DNA of 23,879 nucleotides from Pelargonium nanum (taxonomy: Eukaryota > Streptophyta > Magnoliopsida > Geraniales > Geraniaceae): contig JAYMTF010001364.1 in assembly GCA_036897485.1 (NCBI GenBank), positions 1 to 23,879 of the forward strand, given 5' to 3'. The notes below the pieces were generated by a model, which worked only from the letters and a program-made list of their open reading frames with translations, did no database searches and was not told the origin of the DNA. Below, piece after piece: positions 13,774 through 23,346 of this stretch (position 1 is the stretch's first letter; each line of letters starts with the position of its first letter). The position numbers were made by a program, and so were the translations under genes.

Positions 13774-14100
13774 CTACACTCAAAATTGTCTATGATTCGA
13801 CAATTGTTGATGAATAGTATAACCCTAACCCAAGTCACATAGTTTGAAGATATGATACTTGTTTTTGTTATGTTAATAAAGGAAAAACACACAATATAGT
13901 TTACTCAGAGAAGAAATGAGTCGACCTCCTATTTAACATTTTTACGTTATGCATTCAATTGCTCTAGTTTAACAATCGATAGACTTAGATGTGACATGAT
14001 TCTATCTTAGATTTAGATATACATGTTTATACTATGTGTGACAGACCGTTCTAGTTTCATAGTCGACCTCATTTTTTAATTATCAATTAAGCTACACAAT

Positions 14101-14187
14101 AAGGAGTAGCTCTCCCCTATAAACTCAAAACTCCACCCTCCTCATACCTTCGGCAAGGATGCACGAACCCGAGACCTCACTTATATC
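14101..14187 (-). repeat. B-box-bearing dispersed repeat, copy 1
   Basis: On the minus strand this reads GAGGTCTCGGGTTCGTGCAT, then CCTTGCCGAAGGTATGAGG, and ends in AGGGGAGAGCTACTCC. It is homologous to 16975-17046. GGTTCGxxxC resembles a tRNA-type Pol III B box, which suggests a SINE-derived repeat, but no A box, tail or target duplication can be shown. Confidence 0.5.
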
Positions 14188-14280
14188 ATAATATTTGTAT
14201 ATTTTACAAAGTCGACCGTAAAATAATTAGGTCAACAGTAAAATAGATAAACCAAACAAGCTCTGAGTCAATTTTGAGAT

Positions 14281-15066
14281 GGTAATAGCTTTTTAAACCC
14301 CACACGCGTACCCTAGCGAACCTGGTGCTCTGTGCTGCGAGAACTGAAAACAGAGCATTGTAGCGGTAGACTCAAAACCCCAATAATAAAAAATCAAAAT
14401 CAAAAATCAAAAGCTCACACACACAGTAACAGAGTTCAAAGCAAAGGTTATTTAATTGGGTAATGAAGTCAGAAGTAAAAGAGGTCAACACTCCACACCA
14501 CCTGCATTGCATATGGCTTCTTCCTCTGTTTCTGCATGTCTCGCAGAGTCTTTCAAAAAGCTCACACCACAAAACAGAGACAGTCCCACATTTTTTTAAT
14601 CCATCTTCTTGTGGATCACATATAATAATAATAACAACCAAATTTACTAATTTGTTGCTGTGCAGAGCTTTGGGTTTTGTTTTGGGAACACAATAATTTG
14701 TTAATAAACTACTAGCAAAAAACAGAGTGTTGGAGGGTTCTTGGTGGTGGTGATGATGGGGTTGTAAATTGTGAATTTGTAATCTACTATCTTGAAGTGT
14801 ACTTGTTAATTTGTATAATTGGACTTTTTGTGGGTGATGGGTTAGTTTTTAAATTGGCTAAAAAGGACATAAATTCACTCTGGTAATGTGTTTTTATTGA
14901 GATTCTAACCATTCTGTTATTTATGTGGGAGCCTCCAAAAAAGCAGAGCAAGAACTGAAAATAACTATAAATTAAAAGAAGAAAGATGCAGAAGAAGGTG
15001 TAGGAGGGTCCCCTGATATCAACAAATCAAATTTGGTTCTTTATTCCAATTAATTTGTAAGCTTCT
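14281..15066. other. Gene-free stretch with promoter-like composition
   Basis: No supported gene. Short open frames overlap on both strands at 14372-14696 and resemble nothing known. The stretch contains a CACACACA run, a GGTGGTGGTGATGATGG run at about 14741-14760, and several CAGAG-rich phrases. Confidence 0.35.

Positions 15067-15093
<27 letters not shown>
15067..15093. repeat. (GA)n microsatellite
   Basis: A 27-bp uninterrupted AG tract. No adjacent gene is supported on either strand. Confidence 0.95.
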
Positions 15094-15097
<4 letters not shown>

Positions 15098-15733
15098 CAT
15101 AATAGACTTGACTTTAACATTCTGCAACACAAGATTGGTTCATTGGGTTTGGTTCTTTGCTTGAAGAATCAATTCGATAATAACTTGTCGAAGGAAATAT
15201 TTTTGAAACCTTCGCCAACAAAATAAATGGTGAATTAAAAGTGGACAGAATTTGGTGTACTTTTTCAGGGTTGAAGTAATGGTTTTTAGCCATAAATAGG
15301 CTAGTTATTGTTGTTAAGGTTCTTCAAATCACATTTTGTTTATAGTAAATCTCTTGATACACATTTATCTTATTGTGTTCATCGATTTTCGTAAGTTAAT
15401 ACTAACGTAAAAATACATTATTTCTATCCAACTATAATCAATCATATATTTCAAAAGATAACAAATGTACAAATTTCAATCACGTGATGAGAGAGACGTG
15501 TATTTCTCGTTACTTTTAACTTAAAAAACCGAAAGATACACTATATGGTAGTTAAGTGCAATAAATTAAAAATCAAATTAAGTACACTAAGATAAATATC
15601 ATAGCAACTATACAAATTAGATCAATTTGAAATCAAAACAATATAGCTTGAAATTGAATTAAAATAAAAATCAAATTAAGTACTGGTTCGAATTAAAATA
15701 TTTAATTGGATGCCGGATATTGAACATAAAAAA
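15094..15733. other. Gene-free AT-rich stretch
   Basis: No gene or clear repeat. The phrase AAAATCAAATTAAGTAC occurs twice (about 15569-15585 and 15666-15682), about 97 bp apart, hinting at a small local duplication. Confidence 0.4.
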
Positions 15734-15751
15734 AATAATAATAATAATAAA
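15734..15751. repeat. (AAT)n microsatellite
   Basis: About six AAT units after a poly(A) run. Confidence 0.9.
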
Positions 15752-15825
15752 TAAGAGCAATGCATGGACTCCTTTTTCTTGTTTGTCGATGGAAATGCGC
15801 AATTGATTGTTGAATCAATTCAATG

Positions 15826-15930
15826 ATGGGTTGGGCCTTGACCCATATGGAATCATTGTGAATATAGACCTCGGAGGGCCTAAACCCTATTGACATTTGC
15901 TATAACTACTATTGGGCCTAAGATGGGCCA
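15826..15930. promoter_or_regulatory. TGGGCC plus telo-box cluster without a gene
   Basis: Within about 100 bp there are TGGGCC at 15832, 15913 and 15924, a GAGGGCC phrase at about 15874, and the telo-box AAACCCTA at 15882-15889. TGGGCC/site II words combined with telo-boxes are known from promoters of plant ribosomal-protein and other growth-linked genes, where TCP factors bind. No coding region follows on either strand in this window. Confidence 0.45.
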
Positions 15931-16974
15931 CAATCAAATTTGTGAAAACTGCAATTTAGGCTTTTCAATAGTAGGTGAATATGACAGGACTAGATTTATC
16001 ATTGGGTTTTATTTTCCAATTATTCACCATTGACCCTGACTTATATTGGGGTCATATTTAGTACAATCAATCAACATATAGAATTTTACAAGGCAATTTA
16101 ACATAATAGAATGGATTGACCTCAATTATGAAAAATGTAAGGTGTATGATGAGACCAATCAAACTTACGAATGAATATAATATTGGATCACAATCAAACA
16201 CGGTTCGCAATTACAAATGTAAATGACATACCTCCCGCCATGTTTCATTAAATGTGTTCATGGGTGTTGTTGATTAAAAACAATGGTAGGATTTGTTTTT
16301 AATGTTTATTCGTGCCTAAAGTCATAGGTCAGGCCGGATTTAGTTTGGATTTCAAATTATAACATGAGGTCCGATTCGATCCGATAATTTATTTGAATCA
16401 AATTGAATTTTATTCTTTTACAATGCGCAAATTCGGTCACTCTAATACAAAATGAACGAATTTATTCATTCCGCTTCAAAATTGACTGAATCAAAATTTA
16501 AGTCGAATTGAATTTCATATGTGCACGTATCCAAATTTCTGTCCTAACTAAAGAAGAGACACAAAAAAGTAAAGTAACATCAAACATAAAAGACAAAAGT
16601 CCAAAATATACCTTCAATCGATTCACGAGATCAATCCCACACCACAAGATAGAATATAGATATAAACAAATAACTAAATTAATTCAATTATGAGGTAACA
16701 ATCCACATGCCATGTAGAGAAAAGAAGAAGAAGCTCCCGTGACTTACCAAATTAAATGCTAAATAGTCACGTAGCGTCAAAAATTCCAATCACGGGTTCA
16801 ATAGATACAACCTACTTATCCAAACCCACACATACCAAAAACCCAAACAATTTTAAATCAAATAGGATAAATCAGTTCAATTTACACTTAATTTTTTCTT
16901 TATAAGCGACGGGACAACATACCCACAAATATCAGTATTTTTCATTCTATAGTGGGGGCGTCACCCGAGTTAGT
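15931..16974. other. Gene-free stretch with decayed repeats
   Basis: No supported gene. The segment at about 16330-16520 has a vocabulary of TCGAATT, AAATTCGGTCAC and TCCGATTCGATCCG words typical of decayed noncoding repeats. The open frame at 16508-16693 has a composition that reflects this repeat and no recognisable domain. Confidence 0.4.
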
Positions 16975-17046
16975 TGTTAGCTCTCCCCTTAAACCCATAA
17001 ATCTCATCTTATACCGTCGGCAAAGAGAATCGAACTTGAGACATCA
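16975..17046 (-). repeat. B-box-bearing dispersed repeat, copy 2
   Basis: The plus-strand phrase GTTAGCTCTCCCCTTAAACC, then ATACCGTCGGCAAAGAGAAT and CGAACTTGAGAC parallel copy 1 at 14107-14180 block by block. On the minus strand the GTCTCAAGTTCGATTCTC core again resembles a Pol III B box. Divergence between the copies is substantial. Confidence 0.5.
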
Positions 17047-17219
17047 AATGAAATCCAAAACGCATCAACCGTTTGACCCAACATGTAGACATTCCAATTC
17101 AATTCGAATCGATCTAAAATCTGAATTATCACCCCGAGCTACTTCCTAACTTCCCAGTGCCTAGCTGGCTACTTGTAATTGTACATTTGTGTGTGTGGTT
17201 CCTAGCTACCTTCACTCCC

Positions 17220-17228
17220 TATATATAA
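17220..17228 (+). promoter_or_regulatory. TATA box of the DIR1-like gene
   Basis: TATATATAA lies about 55 bp upstream of the ATG at 17280, giving a short 5' UTR of about 30 bases. It is the best placed TATA box in the window. Confidence 0.7.
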
Positions 17229-17279
17229 TATTACAATGCAATAGTAGAAGTTGTAGTAGACACAGACACAGACACTGTC

Positions 17280-17579
17280 ATGGAGATGAAGATGATGGTA
17301 TTGGTGGTGGTGGTTTTGGTGGCTATGGTGGAAGGTTCTGTGGCAGTGAGTTTGTGTAACATGACCCAAGACGATCTGGAGACCTGCAAGCCGGCGGTGA
17401 CCAACCCGGACCCGGTCCCGCCGTCGCCAGAATGTTGCAAGGCACTTGCCGGAGCAGACTTGCCGTGCCTCTGCTCCTACAGGAACTCAATGATGTTGCC
17501 TGCTCTAGGAATCGATCCTGACCTTGCCATGGCTCTCCCGCAAAAGTGCAACCTCCCAACTCCATCTGGTTGCGCCTAG
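17280..17579 (+). CDS. DIR1-like nonspecific lipid transfer protein
   Basis: This is an intronless 99-residue secreted protein. Residues 1-24 form a hydrophobic signal peptide with a Val-rich core, likely cleaved near residues 22-24. The mature part has the eight-cysteine pattern of nsLTPs at residues 26, 36, 52, 53, 63, 65, 90 and 98, that is C-x9-C-x15-CC-x9-CxC-x24-C-x7-C. The start [16 protein letters not shown] and the [10 protein letters not shown] block match the DIR1 subgroup rather than LTP1 or LTP2. A Pro-rich stretch, PDPVPPSP (43-50), sits where DIR1 has its PxxP motifs. DIR1 in Arabidopsis is an apoplastic lipid-binding protein needed for long-distance signalling in systemic acquired resistance. 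The coding part is GC-rich against its flanks. The upstream in-frame MEM start is used because it follows the TATA box closely. Orthology to DIR1 itself is not proven. Confidence 0.9.
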   Translation: MEMKMMVLVVVVLVAMVEGSVAVSLCNMTQDDLETCKPAVTNPDPVPPSPECCKALAGADLPCLCSYRNSMMLPALGIDPDLAMALPQKCNLPTPSGCA

Positions 17580-17607
17580 CCACCCACCGTTACTTATTTA
17601 TAAATAA

Positions 17608-17864
17608 GGTCAGTGCTTAACATGTAAATATTACTTTTCACTACAAGAATATTTAAGAAAAAGTTAGTTTCTTATGGTATATTTTCTAGCTATATTTGTG
17701 TAAATGTGTTGTAATTTATTAAAGAGATAGTAATTAGGGTCAGTGCTTAACATGTAAATACTGTTTTTCACTGCGATAAATTTTAAGAAAAAGTTAGTTT
17801 CCTATGGTATATTTTCTTGCTATATTTGTGTAAATGTGTTGTAATTTATTAAAGAGATAGTAAC
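17608..17864. repeat. Tandem 130-bp duplication in the DIR1-like 3' flank
   Basis: Copy 1 is 17608-17737 and copy 2 is 17738-17864, both starting GGTCAGTGCTTAACATGTAA and ending AAAGAGATAGTAA. The period is exactly 130 bp at both ends and the copies differ by a handful of substitutions. It starts 29 bp after the stop codon, so both copies probably lie in the 3' UTR or span the polyadenylation region. Confidence 0.95.
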
Positions 17865-19566
17865 TAATTTATTTTACAAACGTTATTGATAACTCAGATG
17901 AAACAAGACTATATGAATCACGGCACAATAACTATATCTACAATATAGAATAAAATATATAGTTCATACAATAGTAACTCATAAGAAATAGGTTAAAAAT
18001 CCAATTTGGTTCATGAATTGCAAAAACTATTATGCTGAAATTTAGTAAAACCATTTGTTAAGTCAAGTCATTTCTCAGCTTGCTCCTTTTTCAACTAACA
18101 AGAAACCACCAACCATGAAACAAATTGGGCCTTTGTGGTATTGTGTATTCGTCTTGTACTGGATCAATGTATACTTTGGCAAAATTGGGCCTTACAGAAA
18201 AGTATGTTTTTTTGTTGGCCCTCCCAAAGAAAACGTGAAGCCCAATAACTAGCCCATTACATTTTTCTGATCCACTATTGTTTTTTTTTTCTTCCCCATT
18301 TCTTTGGTGCCAGAAGATGTACGGATTGCTGCTGTTGCTGCTTTCGAATTACTGTATTTGAAGAAACAATTTGGTATCGACCCATCTTGTTGCTGTACTC
18401 TATTTTTATTTTGTGTCAACACTTGTGAAACTGTACCGATGTAAAAAGTAAGTTATTAAGTAATGTGTTAATTGAACTGTGAACCCCAAAGTACTACCAT
18501 TATTTTTTCTATATACGAATCAAGATCTCAACGATAAACAGAAACAAATGTTACTATGGCCACACATATTAATATAGCTCTATTCATCTTAACAAGAAAA
18601 ACAAATAGAAACGACAGATTGGGCAAAACGAAACGACCCAATTCTCGAGCACCCACGCTCACGAGAATCCCAGTGCAAACAATCTCTGTCTAACCCAATA
18701 CCACAATCTTCAATTACTGCCTATGCCCAATTGCCCATAGTGATTATAGTTTTAGGACCACTCGCACATTTCAAACAAACGACCCTTCCATTTGCTACCC
18801 AGAATCGCAATCAATTCAATAATAATAAATTGGTACACATCGCAAAATTCGATAAAGCAAGAGATAAATATTAAATACCGCAAGCCTATGCAACAACAAA
18901 CAACCTAACGCAAGGAATAAGAATATAAAAACTTATCCAAAGCTCCAAACCACCCATGCATTTCAACACTAACCAACGTACAAATTAATTATTCACTACG
19001 ACGTAGCACTAGGCCACGTTGCTATTGCTATTTCAATGGCTACGACTATTAGCACAATTGCTGTTTTAAAAATTGGGAAACAAATACGGAGGATATTTAG
19101 GTAAAAAGATTCAATAACAAACAGCTGGCGAAAATGTAGAGCATTTTTTTCAACATCACCACATACACACCGCCATTTTGCTACTACAGTACCAAACTTA
19201 TGGATCACCTACTTTAATCCTCACCTACTAACACATTTCAAAATCGAAACCAATAGTTTAAAACAGAGTATCACAAAGCACGATAAAGCAAGCGTGAAAA
19301 TACCACAAAAATTAAAGAACATGTAGAAAACAAAAACATCCAGATCAAGGCAAACAAAAATGCAAGCTAATTAGTGACTTCGATGTAGCGTTAATCGGGC
19401 AATGTTGTTATATCACTGTATTTAAAAACAAAAAGGAGAGCTAAAATGCTTAACAGACAGCTTGCAATGAAGAGACCTATTGAAGTGCATCACACAAATT
19501 TGCATCTAAAGGAGCCAGAAAATGACAAAAGCATCAGAGGGTACTCAGAATTTGATCAGACGACTT
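17865..19566. other. Gene-free stretch between the LTP and VOC genes
   Basis: No supported gene. Two AAATTGGGCCTT phrases occur exactly 60 bp apart (18122 and 18182), followed by GCCCAATAACTAGCCC at about 18240. A weak direct repeat about 390 bp apart joins segments near 18850-19035 and 19270-19420 (GATAAAGCAAG, ATACC-CAA, TTCGATGTAGCG versus TACGACGTAGCA). The last bases are the 3' flank of the VOC gene. Confidence 0.4.
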
Positions 19567-20715
19567 TTATGCTTCAGCTTTCTTCTCTGGGGAGGTAATA
19601 AGCCAAACGTAACCGTACGGGTCCTTCACCTTCCCCACGCGCCCAGATCCGCACGCGCCATCTCCACCTTCAGTGATCTCGCCGTCGGCGACTCCCCCTG
19701 CGCTCACCGCCTTCGCAACAGCAGCTTCCACGTTCTCGGTCTCCAGGAAGAGAGCGAAACCGGCTCCCCCAGTCTTTGTCCTGATAATCCAATATACACA
19801 GTATCAACGACTGAACTAAGTTACAAAAGGCATATAAACAGCAAATATTTAACTAAAAAGACAAATGAAACCAATACCGTCGCTATCAAACCAAAAACCT
19901 TTGAAAACCTACATAATTCCTGAGATCGGTTCATATAATAGAAAAGTAAATACACGTTACAATCAACAATCCTGAGAGCGAGAAGACAACAAATACCGCC
20001 AAGAACTGAATATACAGAAACTCCAAAAGTAGGCAGTCAGTGAAGAACAGGGAACAAAATCAGTACAATCAAGTAAACAACACCAACTACAAACAAACAA
20101 ACATGCTCGATACCAAAAAAAAGTAGAGGAAATATAATACACACATTTCGAAGCATGAATAATACAAATCTACTCTCTAAAGTCAGACCTAGCGTATATC
20201 TTTAAAGAGAAAATAGTCCTCATAATTCTAAAACATGAGCAAAGCATGAGGCAAATGAATAAACAACACCTCAAAACGTCCAGAATACAAAAATAGACTA
20301 GATATAGCTAGTGAAATAAAATCTCTCTGAACAGAGAGCAGAAGCACGAGACAACGAACTACAGAAATACCAAACCACAAGATCTACATAAAATAAACGG
20401 AGAAGACTGATTAGAGCATCGGACTAAGGGAAAGGAGACTTACGCGTCGGCAGAGTCATCGGCGCTGTCAGAGACGAGAATGGTGGTGCCAGCAAGCTTG
20501 AGCTGAGCAGAGAGGATGAGAGGCAGCTCCTGGTCCGCCTTGCGCTTGGGGTGCAAGGTACGACCAACCTCCTCAGCGCCAAACGCAGCCTTGTAGAACT
20601 GAACAGCGTCGCTGGCCTTGGGAGCCTCCACCACAAGCTGCGGCTTCACCGCCGTGTACGTCACCTCCGTTGCGGCCTTCGCGGCAGCTCCGTTCTGAAC
20701 ATCCTCCTGCGCCAT
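19567..20715 (-). CDS. VOC/glyoxalase-fold protein, At5g48480-like, paralog 1
   Basis: Two minus-strand exons, 20715-20444 and 19780-19567 (TAA), join through a 663-bp phase-2 GT-AG intron to 161 residues. After a short Ala-rich leader the protein has KPQLVVEAPKASDAVQFYK and AFGAEEVGR (25-52), the first half of a vicinal-oxygen-chelate (glyoxalase/bleomycin-resistance) fold. The second half has LETENVEAAVAKAVSAGG (103-120) and the DPYGYVW strand (144-150). This is the architecture of Arabidopsis At5g48480, a glyoxalase-fold protein of unassigned reaction. The usual metal ligands of glyoxalase I could not be placed with confidence, so no catalytic activity is claimed. No targeting peptide is evident, suggesting a cytosolic protein. 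It is the left member of a tandem pair with 22212-23079. High GC in the exons contrasts with the flanks. Confidence 0.9.
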
Positions 20716-20838
20716 TGATGGAAGCTTCGAGAAAAAAACTGGGGATCGTTAGAGAGAGAAACGGAAGAAGAGACAAAACCTCAACCCTAAGAGAGAGAAA
20801 TGGATAAAGTGAAGATGGCGAGAGGCACGAGTATAAAG

Positions 20839-20846
20839 TATTTATA
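20839..20846 (-). promoter_or_regulatory. TATA box of VOC paralog 1
   Basis: The minus strand reads TATAAATA about 125 bp upstream of the ATG at 20715, predicting a 5' UTR near 95 bases. It lies about 40 bp downstream of the conserved promoter block at 20888-20959. Confidence 0.65.
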
Positions 20847-20887
20847 GAAGCGGAGAAGCGGAACCGTTTCTACAGTGAGGACATAAC

Positions 20888-20959
20888 GGGCATTTAAAAA
20901 AGTTTGGGAAACGATATTGCCCTCGTCGTTGATATAATTTACAGATAGTGGCATTGGTG
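20888..20959 (-). promoter_or_regulatory. Conserved promoter block shared by the VOC paralogs, copy 1
   Basis: On the plus strand, GGGCATT, AAAAAAG, GAAACGA, ATTGCCCT, AATTTACAGA and AGTGG-AT-GGTG occur in the same order and spacing as at 23273-23346 upstream of paralog 2. The GGGCATT and ATTGCCC words are inverted to each other and could form a short stem. The rest of the upstream DNA between paralogs is far less similar. Confidence 0.7.
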
Positions 20960-21105
20960 CTTTTTGGCGTGTTTTGTTTCTCTTCCACCAAAAGCCTGAA
21001 GCGGTGAAGCCTTCTGATGCGCGTGCCGTGCACGCTCCTTGGATGGGAAGGTAACGAAACCAGAGTGCAATGGGCAATTTCAGCGAGGTTTACTTGTTTC
21101 AGCAA

Positions 21106-22211
21106 TTACTCTTTTGACTCTTCTCTCTTCGTTTGAGCTATGAGTTTCAAAATTCAAATTGTGTAATTACTACTTATATTTATTACAGTACGTTTTTTTT
21201 GTTTGAAAAACAGGTATGATTCAGGCTGTCCTGTCGAAGCCCATGGGCCGTAATGATCCAATGTTATTATTGGGCTGAAAAACTGGACGAAAATGGACCA
21301 ACATCTTTATATATATATATATAAGTAAAATACTAATTTGCTACATAAAATTTTATAGTTCAACTCAATTTAATCAGTAAGTTTTTTTTAAACCTAAAAA
21401 TTCATTAACTTTCGTTTTTCAACCCAATTTGATTTTTAAATTTGTATTTGAATGCTACTTGAATTTTCAAATATTGACCAAAAATACAGGTTTTTAAACC
21501 AGCGTTTATGAATACAAAATTGTCATATTTTAAAATTAATAGGAAAGAGGTTTAAAATGATCCATAAACTATACATTTGGTGCCGTTTTGGTCATTGAAT
21601 ATCAAACTTGTCATTTTAATATGAAGAATCAATAAATATTTGATATTTGATTATATTGTCCAAGAAGTGAGCATGCAAATACACCACTATAAAAACATTC
21701 TCCAACAACCTACCTACATTTTATTCCTTTTCCTTGTTTTCCTATCATAATTAGCCATATCTTGCCTAAAAGATTCACAATCTTAACTCTAACCGGCTAC
21801 ATGTTGAGTATGATTATAGGTTCAACAATGGAGACCAAAAAGAAAGTCTATATTTAATCATCAAAAGAAATGCTAGAGCTGAAATCCAAAGTAGGCAACG
21901 ACCGAATTTGTGAACTGTTTATCTTCTTCCTTCGACCACTAGCCACTTTCAACCAAAAGCTGTTTTAGTGAACAAATTTCAGAAATTTAAGTAGAAATCA
22001 TGTAAACACAAAAATATAAAATAAAATACCAGTCATCTCGGAGTATTTGTTTATACCAGCACACAGACCATTACTATATTACTATATAATTTTGTATCCA
22101 TCTTAATCCAATACTTTATACGTAGAAAACTCTAATTCTGTAGCTTTTGTATCATAATAAAAATTTAATTAATAAGTAGCAGGTTGTTTCTTGGTCGGGT
22201 ACGTACTGCTC
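21106..22211. other. Intergenic DNA between the VOC paralogs
   Basis: No supported gene. It contains CCCATGGGCC at about 21240-21249, the (AT)n tract at 21308-21323 and a decayed noncoding repeat at about 21550-21610 (GATCCATAAACTA, TTTTGGTCATTGAATATC). The final bases are the 3' flank of paralog 2. No broken third VOC copy was found. Confidence 0.45.
21308..21323. repeat. (AT)n microsatellite
   Basis: Sixteen bases of TA alternation. Confidence 0.9.
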
Positions 22212-23079
22212 TTATGCAACAATCTGGCCTGCAGCAGAGTCGCTCTCCGTCTTCTTGACAGTGCAAGAAGAGATGACCCAGAAAAAGCCGAATGGGTCGA
22301 GCAGAGAGCAAGTGGTGTTGCCATAGCGTTTCTCAACCTTGATGGGCTGGATAACTGTAGCACCAGCTTTCACAGCCTTGTTCACAGCTGCTTCGACATC
22401 CTCAGTCAGCAACCCCAGCATGCAGCTTGATGCTCCACAGTACAGAGACCTACTCAAAATTAAACCATCCAATCAATGAATAGTACTGTATCAAGATCTA
22501 AATCGTAATACATGGTGTGCGTGATCAGATGATAATTAAACGAACAACAACATGAACATGAATAATCAAATCACCCCAAACAGACTCAAACAAACTCGCC
22601 AGAAGCGATCTATAGGATCAGAGTAGCAGACATCGAGTGGTTAAATTCAGTGTGAGTGAATGGATTCGAAGAAAGAAGAACAAGTATAATCAAATCAACA
22701 CAAACAGACTAAGACCAAATCACCAAAACCGATCTATTGGATCAGAGTAGCAGAGATCGAGTGGTTAAATATTTCAGTGCGAGTGAATGGATTTGAAGAA
22801 AGAAGAAGAGACTGTGTTAGATCGGTAAACATACTTGAGATCAATGTTACCAGAGGCGAGAGGGTTGTCGAGGATGTTGATGATGGTTCCAGCAATGACG
22901 ATCTCCGAGTACCAGACCAGCTTCACGCCATCAGCTCTCGGTTTCGGGTACATTAGCCGGAAGAGCTCCTCCGCACCGAAGGCGTCCTGGTAGAACTGGA
23001 TCGCGTCTTTCGCATTCGGCGCTGCCAACATGAGTTGTGGACGAACCGACTTGAAGCGAACTTGCTGCATCGACGCCAT
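22212..23079 (-). CDS. VOC/glyoxalase-fold protein, At5g48480-like, paralog 2
   Basis: Two minus-strand exons, 23079-22835 and 22449-22212 (TAA), join through a 385-bp phase-2 intron at the same place as in paralog 1, giving 160 residues. The first half has VRPQLMLAAPNAKDAIQFYQ and AFGAEELFR (12-41), and the second has LLTEDVEAAVNKAVKAGA (95-112) and the DPFGFFW strand (133-139). Compared with paralog 1 it lacks most of the N-terminal leader. It has WYSEIVIAG in place of LSAQLKLAG, and five extra cysteines in the second half (86, 91, 129, 144 and nearby). The reaction is unknown for the family. The start at 23079 (MASMQQ) is the first ATG; residue 4 is also Met. Sequence divergence from paralog 1 is large, so this is an old duplication. 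Confidence 0.88.
22561..22808. repeat. Tandem ~124-bp duplication inside the paralog 2 intron
   Basis: Copy 1 (about 22563-22681) and copy 2 (about 22687-22808) share TAATCAAATCA, ACAGACT, GGATCAGAGTAGCAGA, ATCGAGTGGTTAAAT, GAGTGAATGGATT and GAAGAAAGAAGAA. The period is 124 bp, rising to 127 after a 3-base insertion in copy 2. Copy 2 ends about 26 bp before the 5' splice site of the intron. Confidence 0.92.
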
Positions 23080-23272
23080 TGATGGAAGGAAGAAGGCAAG
23101 GAGAGCTTCGAGTACCTGAAAGGAACGAGAAGATAACAAACCCTAGGAGAGAGAATTTTGCAGAAAGGAGCGATAAAAACCGCGTGGGACTGTGGGTGGA
23201 ACAGAGGTGGTGTGTGAGAGGTTTGTTATGGCTTATGAATAGTGAATCTTCTGAGGACGATGAGGTTAATAT

Positions 23273-23346
23273 GGGCATTACATGAAAAAAGAACGAAACG
23301 AAAATGCCCTTGCTGTTGGTAAAATTTACAGACAGTGGTATAGGTG
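23273..23346 (-). promoter_or_regulatory. Conserved promoter block shared by the VOC paralogs, copy 2
   Basis: The plus strand carries GGGCATT, then AAAAAAG, GAAACGA, AATGCCCT, AATTTACAGA and CAGTGGTATAGGTG, matching 20888-20959 in order. Here the GGGCATT and AATGCCC arms are perfect inverse copies. The block lies 194-267 bp upstream of the ATG at 23079. No clear TATA box could be placed for this paralog. Confidence 0.7.

Noticed and set aside
14372..14696. Overlapping open frames of 89 and 77 residues on opposite strands
   Set aside because: Neither has recognisable motifs, splice partners or a coding-like composition.
17323..17583. Minus-strand open frame of 86 residues
   Set aside because: It is antisense to the lipid transfer gene, whose eight-cysteine pattern and TATA box are clear.
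19522..19923. 133-residue plus-strand open frame
   Set aside because: It is antisense to exon 2 of VOC paralog 1 and shows no plausible domain.
23079..23139. Upstream in-frame extension of VOC paralog 2
   Set aside because: It begins at a TTG, not an ATG, and the family aligns from the region of the ATG at 23079.
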